The notes: generated from the letters alone by a model not told the origin. DNA of 64,000 bases from Iphinoe sp. HA4291-MV1 (GCA_019359415.1 JAHHHH010000001.1:242841-306840); one strand, 5' to 3'. Shown: positions 24,245 through 32,957, numbered from the stretch's first letter. Numbers and translations: made by a program.

Positions 24245-24922
24245 TCAGGAAACTTCGTCGTGCAATTCCATCAACCGTTGTTTGAGGCGCTGTGGTTCAC
24301 CCCGATCCACTAGAGAACCCTTTTCTAGTAGCAAAGCGCCGTCGCAGTAATTTAACTCGTCTAAGCGATGGGTTACCCAGAGGGCTGTTATACCACGATT
24401 TTTGACTAGGCGGCGGACACCAGCTACTAATTCCAATTGGCTATCCGGATCAAGTAAAGCAGTGGGTTCATCTAACAATAAGACTTCACAGCGACGGGCT
24501 AAAGCGCCAGCGATCGCTACCCGTTGTTTTTGTCCACCACTCAAAGCATAAATCGGGCGTTTTTGCAGTGATAGTAAATTTACCGCCTCCAGCGCCTCCT
24601 CAACGCGAGTTCTCAGAGCAACTGGTGGGAGTTTTTCTTCCACCAGCCCAAAAGCTACATCAGCACCAACTGTTGGCATGACGAGTTGATGATCAGGATT
24701 TTGGAAGACAAAGCCTACAGGATGTAAAAGTTGAATTTCCCCAGACTGAGGGGTTAATAAACCCGCAAGTAGTCTAAGTAAGGTGGATTTGCCACTGCCA
24801 TTTGTACCCAAGAGCATCCAAAATTCACCCTTGGGCACTTCTAGAGAGCAAGACTTAATAACATTCTCTCCGGATGACCAGTCAAAGCTTAAATCTTTAA
24901 CCTCTATGCCCAGTTTCGCCAT
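24245..24922 (-). CDS. ABC transporter ATP-binding protein, ECF/cobalt type
   Basis: The 225 residues form a complete nucleotide-binding domain. Walker A is LLGTNGSGKSTLLRLLAGLL (about residues 37-56), followed by the Q-loop FVFQNPDHQLVMPTV, the signature LSGGQKQRVAIAGALA, Walker B VLLLDEPTALLD and the H-loop WVTHRLDEL. The FQNPDHQ block with a Phe-Gly-Leu segment soon after (VAFGLVEE) is typical of EcfA/CbiO ATPases. No permease is adjacent, so it presumably assembles with a membrane subunit encoded elsewhere, as is common for this gene in cyanobacteria. The substrate is unknown. Confidence 0.88.
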   Translation of the reverse strand: MAKLGIEVKDLSFDWSSGENVIKSCSLEVPKGEFWMLLGTNGSGKSTLLRLLAGLLTPQSGEIQLLHPVGFVFQNPDHQLVMPTVGADVAFGLVEEKLPPVALRTRVEEALEAVNLLSLQKRPIYALSGGQKQRVAIAGALARRCEVLLLDEPTALLDPDSQLELVAGVRRLVKNRGITALWVTHRLDELNYCDGALLLEKGSLVDRGEPQRLKQRLMELHDEVS

Positions 24923-24940
24923 GCGTATACCATCAGCTGA

Positions 24941-25213
24941 TTATTCAGCTGCTACAGCGAAGAAACCAGGTGGTCTGCCACTTCCAGCGGCTGAACCCTC
25001 TTTCTGAGTCAACTGAACTCCAGAAATCTCACTAGTACGGACGGCGACTTTTTTTTCTATCTTGCCCTCGCTTTTAAGTTCCACAATATTAGGGTTGCCA
25101 GTTTGCATAGCTTTCACAATAAGCAGATAAACCTCCTCAGCATCCTCAGCTGTTTTACGTTCTATGGATATAGGGAAAGCTGTGTTCTTTACGGTTAAGT
25201 CGATGGTAAACAT
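24941..25213 (-). CDS. UPF0367 family protein
   Basis: The 90-residue protein begins MFTIDLTVKNTAFPISIERK, followed by TAEDAEEVYLLIVKAMQ, IVELKSEGKIEKKVAVR and EISGVQLTQK. It ends with a Gly/Pro-rich tail (GRPPGFFAVAAE). This is the pattern of UPF0367, a small protein restricted mainly to cyanobacteria and red-algal plastids, with no known function. The gene is 18 bases upstream of the ABC ATPase gene, so the two are probably co-transcribed. Confidence 0.92.
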   Translation of the reverse strand: MFTIDLTVKNTAFPISIERKTAEDAEEVYLLIVKAMQTGNPNIVELKSEGKIEKKVAVRTSEISGVQLTQKEGSAAGSGRPPGFFAVAAE

Positions 25214-25385
25214 TTAGCCTTAATTAAATTTAACTGCAGGACTCATTTTAACGTTAGCTTGCCGTAGGGAGAGTATGAGATGGGTGACAAGGAGAATTTA
25301 GGTTAAGAAAATGAAAAAGATACTGGAAAAATCTGAGAACTTTGTATAGAATTTGATTAGAGTCTGTAAAAATTTGTAAACTGGA

Positions 25386-25414
25386 TTGACAAACCAGTTA
25401 ACTTTCTGTTCTAA
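25386..25414 (+). promoter_or_regulatory. Candidate psbD promoter
   Basis: TTGACA is followed after 17 bases by TTCTAA, about 75-100 bases upstream of the psbD ATG. The -10 match is poor, so this is tentative. Confidence 0.35.
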
Positions 25415-25487
25415 GCAGGCAGTCAAATGTCGATCTTAGAATAGGGAGAGGAAACCCGTAATAATAAAAGTTTGGAGATTCGTTGTA

Positions 25488-26546
25488 ATGAGCATTGCAC
25501 TTGGACGTGCCCCCGGTAGCCGAGGGTGGTTTGACGTTCTGGATGACTGGTTAAAGCGAGACCGATTTGTGTTCGTAGGTTGGTCAGGGATACTACTGTT
25601 TCCCTGCGCCTTCCTCGCACTAGGCGGTTGGCTAACCGGCACCACCTTCGTCACCTCTTGGTACACCCATGGGATAGCCTCATCCTACCTGGAAGGGTGC
25701 AACTTCTTGACAGTAGCAGTATCGACCCCAGCAGACGCAATGGGACACTCGCTATTGCTGTTGTGGGGACCAGAAGCACAAGGAGACTTCACCCGTTGGT
25801 TCCAATTAGGAGGCTTGTGGCCATTTGTGGCGCTGCACGGAGCATTTTCACTCATAGGCTTCATGCTGCGGCAATTTGAAATCGCCAGAGTAGTAGGAAT
25901 TCGTCCCTACAACGCCATTGCCTTTTCTGCTCCCATAGCAGTCTTCGTGAGTGTGTTCTTGATGTACCCGTTGGGACAATCAAGTTGGTTCTTTGCTCCC
26001 AGCTTTGGGGTAGCGGCGATTTTCCGCTTCCTGCTGTTTGTACAAGGCTTCCACAACTGGACACTCAACCCCTTCCACATGATGGGAGTAGCAGGAGTGT
26101 TGGGTGGAGCGCTGCTGTGCGCCATCCATGGAGCAACAGTAGAAAATACCCTGTTTGAAGACAGCGAAGGTTCCAATACCTTCCGTGGCTTCAATCCCAC
26201 GCAAGCAGAAGAAACCTACTCAATGGTGACGGCAAACCGATTCTGGTCACAAATATTTGGAATCGCCTTCTCCAACAAGCGCTGGTTACACTTCTTCATG
26301 TTGTTTGTGCCAGTGACAGGGTTGTGGATGAGTGCGGTAGGGATTGTGGGTTTAGCACTCAACCTGCGGGCTTACGACTTCGTGTCGCAAGAATTGCGGG
26401 CGGCAGAAGACCCAGAGTTTGAAACATTCTATACCAAGAACATTTTACTCAACGAGGGGCTGCGCGCTTGGATGGCTCCTGCTGATCAGCCTCACGAACA
26501 ATTTGTATTCCCTGAAGAGGTACTACCTCGCGGTAACGCTTTGTAA
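25488..26546 (+). CDS. psbD: Photosystem II D2 protein, monocistronic copy
   Basis: The 352-residue D2 reaction-centre protein binds P680 chlorophyll, pheophytin, the QA quinone and non-haem iron with D1 in the thylakoid membrane. It has the normal full length, with FLMYPLGQ (redox-active Tyr160), [11 protein letters not shown] (His197, P680 ligand), CAIHGAT (His214, iron), NRFWSQ (Trp253) and NKRWLHFF (His268, iron). It ends [13 protein letters not shown] few positions differ from the usual sequence, such as RWFQL for RWCQL and GAFSLIGF for GAFGLIGF. psbC does not follow, whereas the standard operon is overlapping psbDC, so this is a second, free-standing psbD. A TTGACA box at 25386-25391 could be its -35 element. 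A strong terminator follows. Confidence 0.97.
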   Translation: MSIALGRAPGSRGWFDVLDDWLKRDRFVFVGWSGILLFPCAFLALGGWLTGTTFVTSWYTHGIASSYLEGCNFLTVAVSTPADAMGHSLLLLWGPEAQGDFTRWFQLGGLWPFVALHGAFSLIGFMLRQFEIARVVGIRPYNAIAFSAPIAVFVSVFLMYPLGQSSWFFAPSFGVAAIFRFLLFVQGFHNWTLNPFHMMGVAGVLGGALLCAIHGATVENTLFEDSEGSNTFRGFNPTQAEETYSMVTANRFWSQIFGIAFSNKRWLHFFMLFVPVTGLWMSAVGIVGLALNLRAYDFVSQELRAAEDPEFETFYTKNILLNEGLRAWMAPADQPHEQFVFPEEVLPRGNAL

Positions 26547-26584
26547 TAGTTGTCTTATTCTTAGCGTTTTACAACTGAAACTAT

Positions 26585-26606
26585 CCCCGCTTCATAGCGG
26601 GGTTTT
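26585..26606 (+). terminator. Rho-independent terminator of psbD
   Basis: The stem CCCCGCT/AGCGGGG with loop TCAT is followed by TTTTG, 38 bases after the stop codon. Confidence 0.92.
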
Positions 26607-26685
26607 GTTATTTGTGAGCTAGTGGTCCTTCTACTAATGACAAATAATTAATAAGTTGTGTTATATTGAGTAAAGGTGAATAACC

Positions 26686-26962
26686 CAGAGCTTTTAGCTC
26701 TGCCTTTTTGAGACTAAGACCGCTTAGGCAACAAGGAGGTGATGCCCATGATAGATAGTAGTAAAACCATGGGTCATCAAGTTGCAGTTAGCCGGCTGTG
26801 CGCCGGGGCTGTTCTCTAGAAGTTAGCTCTAGTCTTCTAGTAAGACTAAGATCAACTAACTGGCTAGGCTAGCTTGAAGTTCCTTCCGGCAGTCTGGTTG
26901 CAACTTGAAGACCCGCTAGACCGCTCTTACCTAGATCATCTGAATCTAAAGTAAGAGCGGAT
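26686..26962 (+). ncRNA. Structured RNA candidate carrying a 23-codon ORF
   Basis: A row of good hairpins spans ~275 bases downstream of psbD. They are CAGAGC/GCTCTG (26686-26702, followed by CCTTTTTG), CCGGC/GCCGG (26792-26806), AGTTAG/CTAACT (26821-26861) enclosing AGTCTT/AAGACT, and CCGCTCTTAC/GTAAGAGCGG (26921-26960) enclosing TAGAT/ATCTA. The last hairpin is followed by a short T run and could terminate the RNA. The strand is chosen from the enclosed ORF and its ribosome binding site. I do not recognise it as a known RNA family. Confidence 0.5.
26748..26819 (+). CDS. Small ORF (23 codons) with perfect Shine-Dalgarno sequence
   Basis: The ORF starts MIDSSKTMGHQ and ends RLCAGAVL before TAG. 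It is preceded by AAGGAGGTGAT (26733-26743), the full complement of the 16S rRNA 3' end, with a good spacing of about 8 bases to the ATG. That is stronger than almost any other ribosome binding site in this window. Its 3' part lies in the CCGGC/GCCGG hairpin, and structured RNA continues after the stop. It could be a leader peptide, a small functional peptide or part of a dual-function RNA. It has no recognisable domain or membrane segment. Confidence 0.4.
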   Translation: MIDSSKTMGHQVAVSRLCAGAVL

Positions 26963-27282
26963 AGTTTTATGTGGATAGTTTTATGTGGATAGTTTTATAA
27001 AGATGTCTGGATGAAAACCTCGGAGAAACAGCAACGCAGTTGCGATTTTCATGCTTTAGACCGGGGATGAAATTCGACTGCGAAGGCTTTAGCCTTCTGT
27101 GAGCAATATGATAAAATTGGCAGTTTCACACTAGATACAACCTTGCTGAAGAAGCAAGAGCAATGGAAAATTGTGTTTGCGATCGCTCGACGCCATCGCC
27201 TACAGCGGGCGCTTATGAGGAGATAAAATATACAACTGACTAAACAGAGCCTAAAAAACAAGGAGTGAAGACACTAGTAGTT
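26963..27282. other. Intergenic sequence with short repeats, no gene recognised
   Basis: Three copies of a GTGGATAGTTTTAT-like unit stand at about 26960-27000. The rest up to the MITE holds no ORF that I trust; the open frame at 27049-27261 has atypical composition and no homology that I recognise. Confidence 0.4.
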
Positions 27283-27449
27283 CTGACTTTTCCCGTTAAG
27301 TCGTGAAACAACGAAATAGCAAGGGTTTCACAATCTATCTTATTCTCAAAAACTTAATTTTAATGATAATGAATCACGAGAGAATAGGGCTTTGGGCTAA
27401 GGGTATAGTAAGCGATCGCTCCCTGCGCGGAGATAACGGGAAAAGTCAG
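27283..27449. mobile_element. MITE copy 1 (167 bp, IS4-like ends)
   Basis: The terminal inverted repeats CTGACTTTTCCCGTTA/TAACGGGAAAAGTCAG bound 167 bases identical to 30268-30434. The target-site duplication ACTAGTAGTT (10 bases) lies at 27273-27282 and 27450-27459. The element has no ORF and contains one HIP1 site. The CTGAC end and the 9-10-base duplications resemble the IS4/IS50 group, so a transposase of that kind may mobilise it. Confidence 0.93.
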
Positions 27450-27585
27450 ACTAGTAGTTCTATTGCATACTAGGGTTTGTAAAGGGCTTTTATGAGGAAA
27501 CAGTAGTTAACCCCTGTACAAACTGAAGAGTAGAGTGTAAGTGACTATAGTCACAGTCTTTTTTCAGTATTTAGGATTTGTTGAT

Positions 27586-27867
27586 ATGGCGCAGCTACTA
27601 ATGTCGGCAGAAATTCACGAAAAGACAAGCCAATTGCCAGATTGGACAGTGGAGGGGTCAACGTTACAGTGTACCCGCAAGTTTAAAAACTTTATTCAAG
27701 CTATAGAATTTGTGAATAGGCTTGTTGAACCTGCTGAGTCAGCAGGACATCACCCAGATATTGAGATTTCTTACAACAAAGTCAAAATTTCACTCACAAC
27801 CCATGATGCAGGTGGGTTGACACAGAAAGATATTGATTTGGCAAGGGTGATTTCTCAAATCAGTTAA
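27586..27867 (+). CDS. Pterin-4a-carbinolamine dehydratase
   Basis: This PCD/DCoH family enzyme dehydrates 4a-hydroxytetrahydropterin during pterin-cofactor recycling. The motif AGHHPDIEISYNKVKISLTTHDAGGLT is split here as AGHHPDIEISYNKV and TTHDAGGLT, and contains the active-site His pair and the aromatic position. LPDWTVEGSTLQCTRKFKNF precedes it. The reading frame opens at 27541, but the Met at 27586 (MAQLLMSAEIHEKTSQL) gives the normal ~93-residue protein. MITE copy 1 lies 136 bases upstream and may affect its promoter. A double-domain PTPS-like gene at 34.7 kb belongs to the same pterin chemistry. Confidence 0.92.
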   Translation: MAQLLMSAEIHEKTSQLPDWTVEGSTLQCTRKFKNFIQAIEFVNRLVEPAESAGHHPDIEISYNKVKISLTTHDAGGLTQKDIDLARVISQIS

Positions 27868-28268
27868 GCGATTGCTCACATCGCTATTTGTATAAGAGAG
27901 TCGCATTTTTTGTGCAGGGGTATTTTGAGTGGAGAAAAGCCTTTACAAAGAAGCTTTTTGACCTCATAGCATCTCTGAATTTATTTCTGCGTACTGATAA
28001 AAGATGTGTGACAGTTTATAAGGTGATCGCTTCAATCTTGTCAGCCAGTTTCCATAAATTATAATTACGAGTAAAGACAAATATGTTTTTGCATAAGTTA
28101 ATTGCATTATTTCTTTATCTAAACTTAGCTGGTTGTTAGCTTGGCAAAAACTAAAATAGTATAGAGGGCGACTATGCCTCATCCACAAGTATCAATAAAA
28201 ACTCGTAATTTCGAGAATATTTGCAGCAAAAAAGTTATCTATACAAAGGTGTGAGGAGAACAGGAAAC
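27868..28268. other. Intergenic region upstream of the porin gene
   Basis: These ~400 bases hold AT-rich sequence and no credible ORF. The porin promoter must lie here, but no consensus could be assigned. Confidence 0.4.
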
Positions 28269-30083
28269 ATGTCTAATCTCTTGTGGAAATCTCTAGTAGT
28301 CAGTCCAGCAGTTTTAGGAGCAACGTTGTTGGTGTCTACAACCGCGATGGCTGCTCAGAATAACACCCATGAAGTTGTGACAACGCAAGTCTCACAAACT
28401 AGCAAAAATCAAGAAGCTTCTGCATCAATATCAGCAACTTCAACGACAACAACTGCGACTGAAGTCACCCCCAAGCCAGAAACGTTGGCTCAAGTACAAC
28501 AAACTGATGTCAATGTTTTGCAGCAAGTGAATAGCTACAGCAACGAGGGGAAAAATAATTCTCAGTCCCAAGTGACATCGGTTTCCCAGTTCTCCGACGT
28601 ACAGCCAACAGATTGGGCTTTCCAAGCGCTACAGTCCTTAGTTGAGCGTTATGGTTGTATTGCTGGTTATCCCAATGGTACCTACCGTGGGAACCGTGCT
28701 TTGACTCGTTATGAATTTGCTGCAGGCTTAAATGCATGTCTTGACCGGGTCAACGAACTCATTGCTACAGCAACATCTGACTTAGTCAGAAAAGAAGACC
28801 TGGCGACTTTGCAGCGCTTGCAGGAAGAATTTTCTGCAGAACTAGCAACTTTACGCGGTCGTGTGGATGTCTTGGAAGCACGGACAGCAGAATTAGAAGC
28901 TAACCAATTCTCAACGACTACCAAACTCGTTGGTGAAGCAATCTTTGCCTTAAGTGATGCTTTCGGCGATACAGTAGGTAAAAACAATAACACGGTCTTC
29001 CAAAACAGGGTACGTTTAGATTTGCAAACCAGCTTCACAGGTAAAGACGTTCTGCACACCCGTTTGGCAACTGGTAATGCCAGAAGATTGAACACAGGTG
29101 GAAATATAGATGCCAACGGAAACGGAAGAATAGACACCTCAGAGCAAAGTGCTGAAGGCTTTCAAACCTTTAACCTAACAGGAGATAGCAGCAACAGTAA
29201 TGATATTGTCCTAGATTGGCTGGCCTATTACGTCCCCTTAGGAAAACGTGCCCAACTTTACGTTGCAGCTACTGGTGGTGTTCACAGCGATTATGCTGCC
29301 ACTAACAACCCCTACTTTGAGGACTATGATGGCGGTAATGGCGCTTTGTCCACCTTCGCTTCTGAAAACCCCATCTATCGCATTGGTGGGGGTGCAGGTG
29401 CAGCGCTCAACATTAACTTTGGTAAGGGTGGTGGTATCCTCAAACCAAGTTCATTAACTCTAGGTTACTTGGGATCTGAACCAAATGATCCTGGTATAGG
29501 TTCAGGTATATTCAACGGTAACTATGCTGCTCTAGGACAGTTGAACTTTAATCTTGGTCAACGGTTTGCATTAGCAGCCACCTACGTTCACGGATATCAC
29601 GGTGCTGGTAGTGCTTTATTTGATGCTGGTGGATTCCAAGGAGCAAACGTCCCTGTTGTAGGTACTCCACAAGCCAACGCTCTCAGTGCGGCCAACGCAT
29701 CTTCTAGTAACTCCTACGGTTTGTCAGCAGCCTTTAGACCAAGTGACAAAATCTCTGTTAGTGGCTTCGTTTCCTATCACGACGTCACAGGCTTTGGTTC
29801 CAATGATGACTATGAAGCTTGGGGTTACGGAGGTGGAATCGCTTTACCTGACTTTGGAAAGAAAGGTAACGTCTTAGGTCTTTTTGCAGGTGCTGAACCC
29901 TATGCGATTGGTAGACAATCAGGTGCTAGAGATATACCTTTGCATTTTGAAGGCTTCTATAAGTATCGCGTGAGTGATAACATCTCCATCACTCCTGGTG
30001 TTATTTATCTGATGTCTCCTGGTCAGAACAGCGACAACGATGATGCGATTATTGGAACCCTGAGAACAACGTTCACCTTCTAG
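28269..30083 (+). CDS. SLH-domain outer-membrane porin (iron-uptake porin/OprB type)
   Basis: The 604-residue precursor starts at the Met of MSNLLWKSLVVSPAVLGATL; the frame opens 16 codons earlier. It has a signal peptide cleaved near AMA-AQ. A Gln/Thr-rich linker follows, then one SLH domain (FSDVQPTDWAFQALQSLVER, YPNGTYRGNRALTRYEFAAG) at about residues 105-155. Next comes a short coiled coil (LQRLQEEFSAELATLRGRVD) and then the carbohydrate-selective-porin beta barrel, ending in a terminal Phe (TTFTF). SLH binds peptidoglycan-linked polymer, and the barrel spans the outer membrane. Cyanobacterial homologues pass inorganic ions including iron. A terminator follows 42 bases after the stop. Confidence 0.95.
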   Translation: MSNLLWKSLVVSPAVLGATLLVSTTAMAAQNNTHEVVTTQVSQTSKNQEASASISATSTTTTATEVTPKPETLAQVQQTDVNVLQQVNSYSNEGKNNSQSQVTSVSQFSDVQPTDWAFQALQSLVERYGCIAGYPNGTYRGNRALTRYEFAAGLNACLDRVNELIATATSDLVRKEDLATLQRLQEEFSAELATLRGRVDVLEARTAELEANQFSTTTKLVGEAIFALSDAFGDTVGKNNNTVFQNRVRLDLQTSFTGKDVLHTRLATGNARRLNTGGNIDANGNGRIDTSEQSAEGFQTFNLTGDSSNSNDIVLDWLAYYVPLGKRAQLYVAATGGVHSDYAATNNPYFEDYDGGNGALSTFASENPIYRIGGGAGAALNINFGKGGGILKPSSLTLGYLGSEPNDPGIGSGIFNGNYAALGQLNFNLGQRFALAATYVHGYHGAGSALFDAGGFQGANVPVVGTPQANALSAANASSSNSYGLSAAFRPSDKISVSGFVSYHDVTGFGSNDDYEAWGYGGGIALPDFGKKGNVLGLFAGAEPYAIGRQSGARDIPLHFEGFYKYRVSDNISITPGVIYLMSPGQNSDNDDAIIGTLRTTFTF

Positions 30084-30124
30084 ATAGTTGACAATATTTA
30101 GAAGATTTTGTATATACAAGAATT

Positions 30125-30150
30125 GCTCCGCACATTGCAGCGGAGCTTTT
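30125..30150 (+). terminator. Rho-independent terminator of the porin gene
   Basis: The stem GCTCCGC/GCGGAGC with an 8-base loop is followed by TTTTC. Confidence 0.9.
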
Positions 30151-30267
30151 CATATTTTTAGAATGTAGCCACCCAATCTGAACGACTCATCATTACCCAT
30201 ATTTTCCCAAAATCTTCTAAAGATAGAGGATAGAACCTCTAATCCTTGGACTAACTCTGTCGAGCAT

Positions 30268-30434
30268 CTGACTTTTCCCGTTAAGTCGTGAAACAACGAA
30301 ATAGCAAGGGTTTCACAATCTATCTTATTCTCAAAAACTTAATTTTAATGATAATGAATCACGAGAGAATAGGGCTTTGGGCTAAGGGTATAGTAAGCGA
30401 TCGCTCCCTGCGCGGAGATAACGGGAAAAGTCAG
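30268..30434. mobile_element. MITE copy 2 (167 bp, identical to copy 1)
   Basis: It has the same 167 bases and terminal repeats as 27283-27449. The target-site duplication GTCGAGCAT (9 bases) lies at 30259-30267 and 30435-30443. Identity over the full length points to recent movement. Confidence 0.95.
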
Positions 30435-30749
30435 GTCGAGCATAACGCCTCAGAATGAGTTATCTTTAGTATCTTAGTTATATTTATTACTGTTTAATCT
30501 AAGTAAATAGAACACTAACTCTAAGATTAAAGTGTTCGCCATACTATTTTGTGGGAACTGTTGATTTAACGGAGACTCATAAAATACTTGCTCGCTACGT
30601 ATTCAAATTTAAACAATAAAATAAAAAACCCTAGTGGATAACCGGAGTATAATAGCGAAAGAGGACAAGAAAAAGAAAAAAGCAAAGAATCTTTTGGCTT
30701 TTTATTTTCTCTCTATCTCCCTCTTTTCTAAACCCATCACCTCTTTCAA
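30435..30749. other. Intergenic region between MITE copy 2 and the Rrf2 gene
   Basis: This is AT-rich sequence with no supported ORF. A pyrimidine-rich stretch (TCTCTCTATCTCCCTCTTTTC) directly precedes the Rrf2 gene, and no clear ribosome binding site is visible. Confidence 0.4.
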
Positions 30750-31196
30750 ATGCGACCAGTGGAACTATCTTGTAAATCAGAATACGCGATTCTTGCTCTA
30801 CTAGAGCTAGCAATTCATTACCAAAGCGGGGAACCACTGCAAATTCGACAAATTGCGGCACAACAAAATATACCAGACCGCTATCTAGAACAACTGCTAG
30901 CGACTTTGAGGCGTGGAGGTATAGTCAAAAGCCAGCGCGGATCAAGGGGCGGTTATCTGTTGGCGCGAGAACCGTGGAAAATTACTCTTTTCGAGATTTT
31001 GAATTGTTTAGAAGGGTTAGATGTGCGGACATGTGAGGAAGACATCAACCCTAAAACTGTAGATGGTGCCGTTGTGGAAGATATCTGGCAAGAGGCAAGG
31101 CTGGCAGCAAACACAGTTTTGCAAAAATACACGCTTGCAGAACTCTGTGAAAAACGAGATTCTCGACGACAATTGGACATAATGTACTACATTTAG
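30750..31196 (+). CDS. Rrf2-family transcriptional regulator
   Basis: The 148-residue protein has the N-terminal winged helix-turn-helix of Rrf2 proteins: SCKSEYAILALLELA, IRQIAAQQNIPDRYLEQLLATLR and the wing KSQRGSRGGYLLAR. The three-cysteine Fe-S motif of IscR and NsrR is not present; only RTCEED remains in the matching loop, so it may not bind a cluster in the usual way. It is followed by cysK in the same direction after an 81-base STRR-rich spacer. The family includes the cysteine-metabolism repressor CymR, so control of cysK is a reasonable inference. Confidence 0.92.
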   Translation: MRPVELSCKSEYAILALLELAIHYQSGEPLQIRQIAAQQNIPDRYLEQLLATLRRGGIVKSQRGSRGGYLLAREPWKITLFEILNCLEGLDVRTCEEDINPKTVDGAVVEDIWQEARLAANTVLQKYTLAELCEKRDSRRQLDIMYYI

Positions 31197-31265
31197 TTAG
31201 TTGTAGGTTGTTAGTTGTAGACCATTAACCACTAACTACTAACTACTAATTACTAACTAATAACT
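31197..31265 (+). repeat. Heptanucleotide STRR (CTAACTA-type units)
   Basis: Imperfect tandem units such as CTAACTA fill most of the spacer between the Rrf2 gene and cysK. They are AT-rich and may place both genes on one transcript. Confidence 0.85.
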
Positions 31266-31277
31266 AAGGATTTCAGT

Positions 31278-32240
31278 ATGCGAATCGCTCGTGATATTAC
31301 AGAACTTGTCGGTCGTACTCCTCTGGTGCAACTCAACCGTATCCCTCAAGCGGAAGGCTGTGTGGCACAGATTGTGGTGAAGCTGGAAAGTATGAATCCA
31401 GCGGCATCAGTAAAAGACCGAATTGGTATAAGTATGATTAACTCCGCAGAGGCAGAAGGGTTGATTGCTCCAGGGAAAACGGTATTAGTGGAACCCACCT
31501 CTGGAAATACGGGAATTGCCCTCGCAATGGTTGCAGCGGCAAAGGGCTATCGATTAATTCTGACAATGCCTGAAACAATGAGCGCTGAACGAAGGGCAAT
31601 GTTGCGGGCGTATGGAGCCGAATTAGAACTCACGCCAGGAATTGAAGGCATGAGTGGGTCAATTCGACGGGCGCAGGAAATCGTTAATACCACTCAAGAT
31701 GCTTATATGTTGCAACAGTTCCGTAACCTAGCTAATCCAAAAATACACCGGGAAACAACAGCAGAGGAAATTTGGGAGGATACTGACGGACAGGTCGATA
31801 TAATGATCGCTGGAGTCGGAACAGGTGGTACAATTACAGGTGTTGCTGAAGTTATCAAAGCACGCAAACCAAGTTTTCAGGCGATCGCAGTTGAACCAGC
31901 AAATAGCCCAGTTTTATCTGGGGGAAAGCCAGGACCTCACAAAATTCAGGGAATCGGCGCAGGGTTCGTTCCCCAAGTGCTGAACGTCAGCTTCATAGAT
32001 GAAGTGATTTCCGTTACCGATGAAGAAGCGATCGCTTACGGTCGGCGTCTAGCAAGAGAAGAAGGACTGCTATCTGGCATTTCCAGTGGAGCAGCCTTGT
32101 GTGCTGCTGTCCGTGTCGCTCAACGCAAAGAGAACGAGGGGCGCTTGATAGTGATGATTCAACCTAGTTTTGGAGAAAGGTATCTGAGTACGCCGTTGTT
32201 CCAGGACTTGGAGCCAAAGGTAGCAGTTAGCATCAGCTAA
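31278..32240 (+). CDS. cysK: Cysteine synthase A (O-acetylserine sulfhydrylase)
   Basis: This PLP enzyme forms cysteine from O-acetylserine and sulfide. The PLP lysine sits in [14 protein letters not shown] (about residue 46), followed by the substrate loop [12 protein letters not shown], the phosphate-binding [11 protein letters not shown] (about 178-188) and the C-terminal [12 protein letters not shown]. At 320 residues it has the standard length. It follows an Rrf2 regulator in the same direction, which suggests sulfur- or redox-dependent control. The J-domain gene starts 15 bases after the stop and may be read from the same message. Confidence 0.96.
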   Translation: MRIARDITELVGRTPLVQLNRIPQAEGCVAQIVVKLESMNPAASVKDRIGISMINSAEAEGLIAPGKTVLVEPTSGNTGIALAMVAAAKGYRLILTMPETMSAERRAMLRAYGAELELTPGIEGMSGSIRRAQEIVNTTQDAYMLQQFRNLANPKIHRETTAEEIWEDTDGQVDIMIAGVGTGGTITGVAEVIKARKPSFQAIAVEPANSPVLSGGKPGPHKIQGIGAGFVPQVLNVSFIDEVISVTDEEAIAYGRRLAREEGLLSGISSGAALCAAVRVAQRKENEGRLIVMIQPSFGERYLSTPLFQDLEPKVAVSIS

Positions 32241-32255
32241 CAGTACATTGAAAGA

Positions 32256-32957
32256 ATGGCAGATAAGACGAACCACTACGAAACACTTAAAGTCAGTCCA
32301 AACGCAAGCCAAGCGGAGATTAAGCAAGCTTATCGTCGCTTGGTCAAGATGTTTCATCCTGATAGCAATCAGAACACCTCAGACCCTGAGCAAATCATCC
32401 GTATTAATGCAGCGTATGAGGTTTTGGGCGACGTTCAAAATCGCCAAAATTACGACCAAAAACTGCGTCAACACTCCCAAAAAACAACTAGCAATAGACA
32501 ACAACGTACAGCTGCTGCTCAACAGCAATACCAGACGACACGAAAAACAGGAAAAGATGCAGATGAACAAATAGAGGAATGGCTGCACCAAGTTTATCAG
32601 CCAGTAAATCGCCTGCTGTTTAGCATTCTCGCTTCTCTACGAGAGCAAATTGATAAGCTAGCCGCTGATCCCTTTGATGATGTCCTCTTAGAAGAATTTC
32701 AGGATTATTTACACGCTTGTCAAGATGACTTTAAGCGGGCGCAAATAACTTTTCGTTCTCTACCAAATCCCCCTAGTTTAGCAAGAGCAGCAGCTCATCT
32801 CTACTATTGTCTTAATCAAGTAGGCGATGGGCTAGATCAGTTAGCGTATTTCCCTCTCAACTATGACGAAAGCTACTTGCACGCTGGACTAGAAATGTTT
32901 CGCACTGCCCATCATATGTATCGTGAGGCACAACAGTCTGTGGGTGCTTCTGTGTAG
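32256..32957 (+). CDS. J-domain (DnaJ-like) protein
   Basis: The N-terminal ~65 of 233 residues form a J domain (HYETLKVSPNASQAEIKQAYRR, the HPD motif in KMFHPDSNQ, INAAYEVLGD). J domains stimulate the ATPase of Hsp70/DnaK. There is no Gly/Phe region and no zinc finger. A Gln/Thr-rich linker (residues ~75-100) leads to a helical C-terminal domain (EEWLHQVYQPVNRLLFSILA, then LARAAAHLYYCLNQVGDGLD) that I do not recognise by name, although it looks conserved in cyanobacteria. It is thus a class C J protein with a lineage-specific client domain. It lies 15 bases downstream of cysK. Confidence 0.92.
   Translation: MADKTNHYETLKVSPNASQAEIKQAYRRLVKMFHPDSNQNTSDPEQIIRINAAYEVLGDVQNRQNYDQKLRQHSQKTTSNRQQRTAAAQQQYQTTRKTGKDADEQIEEWLHQVYQPVNRLLFSILASLREQIDKLAADPFDDVLLEEFQDYLHACQDDFKRAQITFRSLPNPPSLARAAAHLYYCLNQVGDGLDQLAYFPLNYDESYLHAGLEMFRTAHHMYREAQQSVGASV

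Noticed and set aside
25488-26546. Far-red-light D2 paralogue
   Set aside because: The sequence is near the standard D2, and no other far-red photoacclimation genes are in the window.
27049-27261. Minus-strand Cys-rich 70-residue ORF
   Set aside because: There is no ribosome binding site, the composition is odd and it adjoins repeats; no family was recognised.
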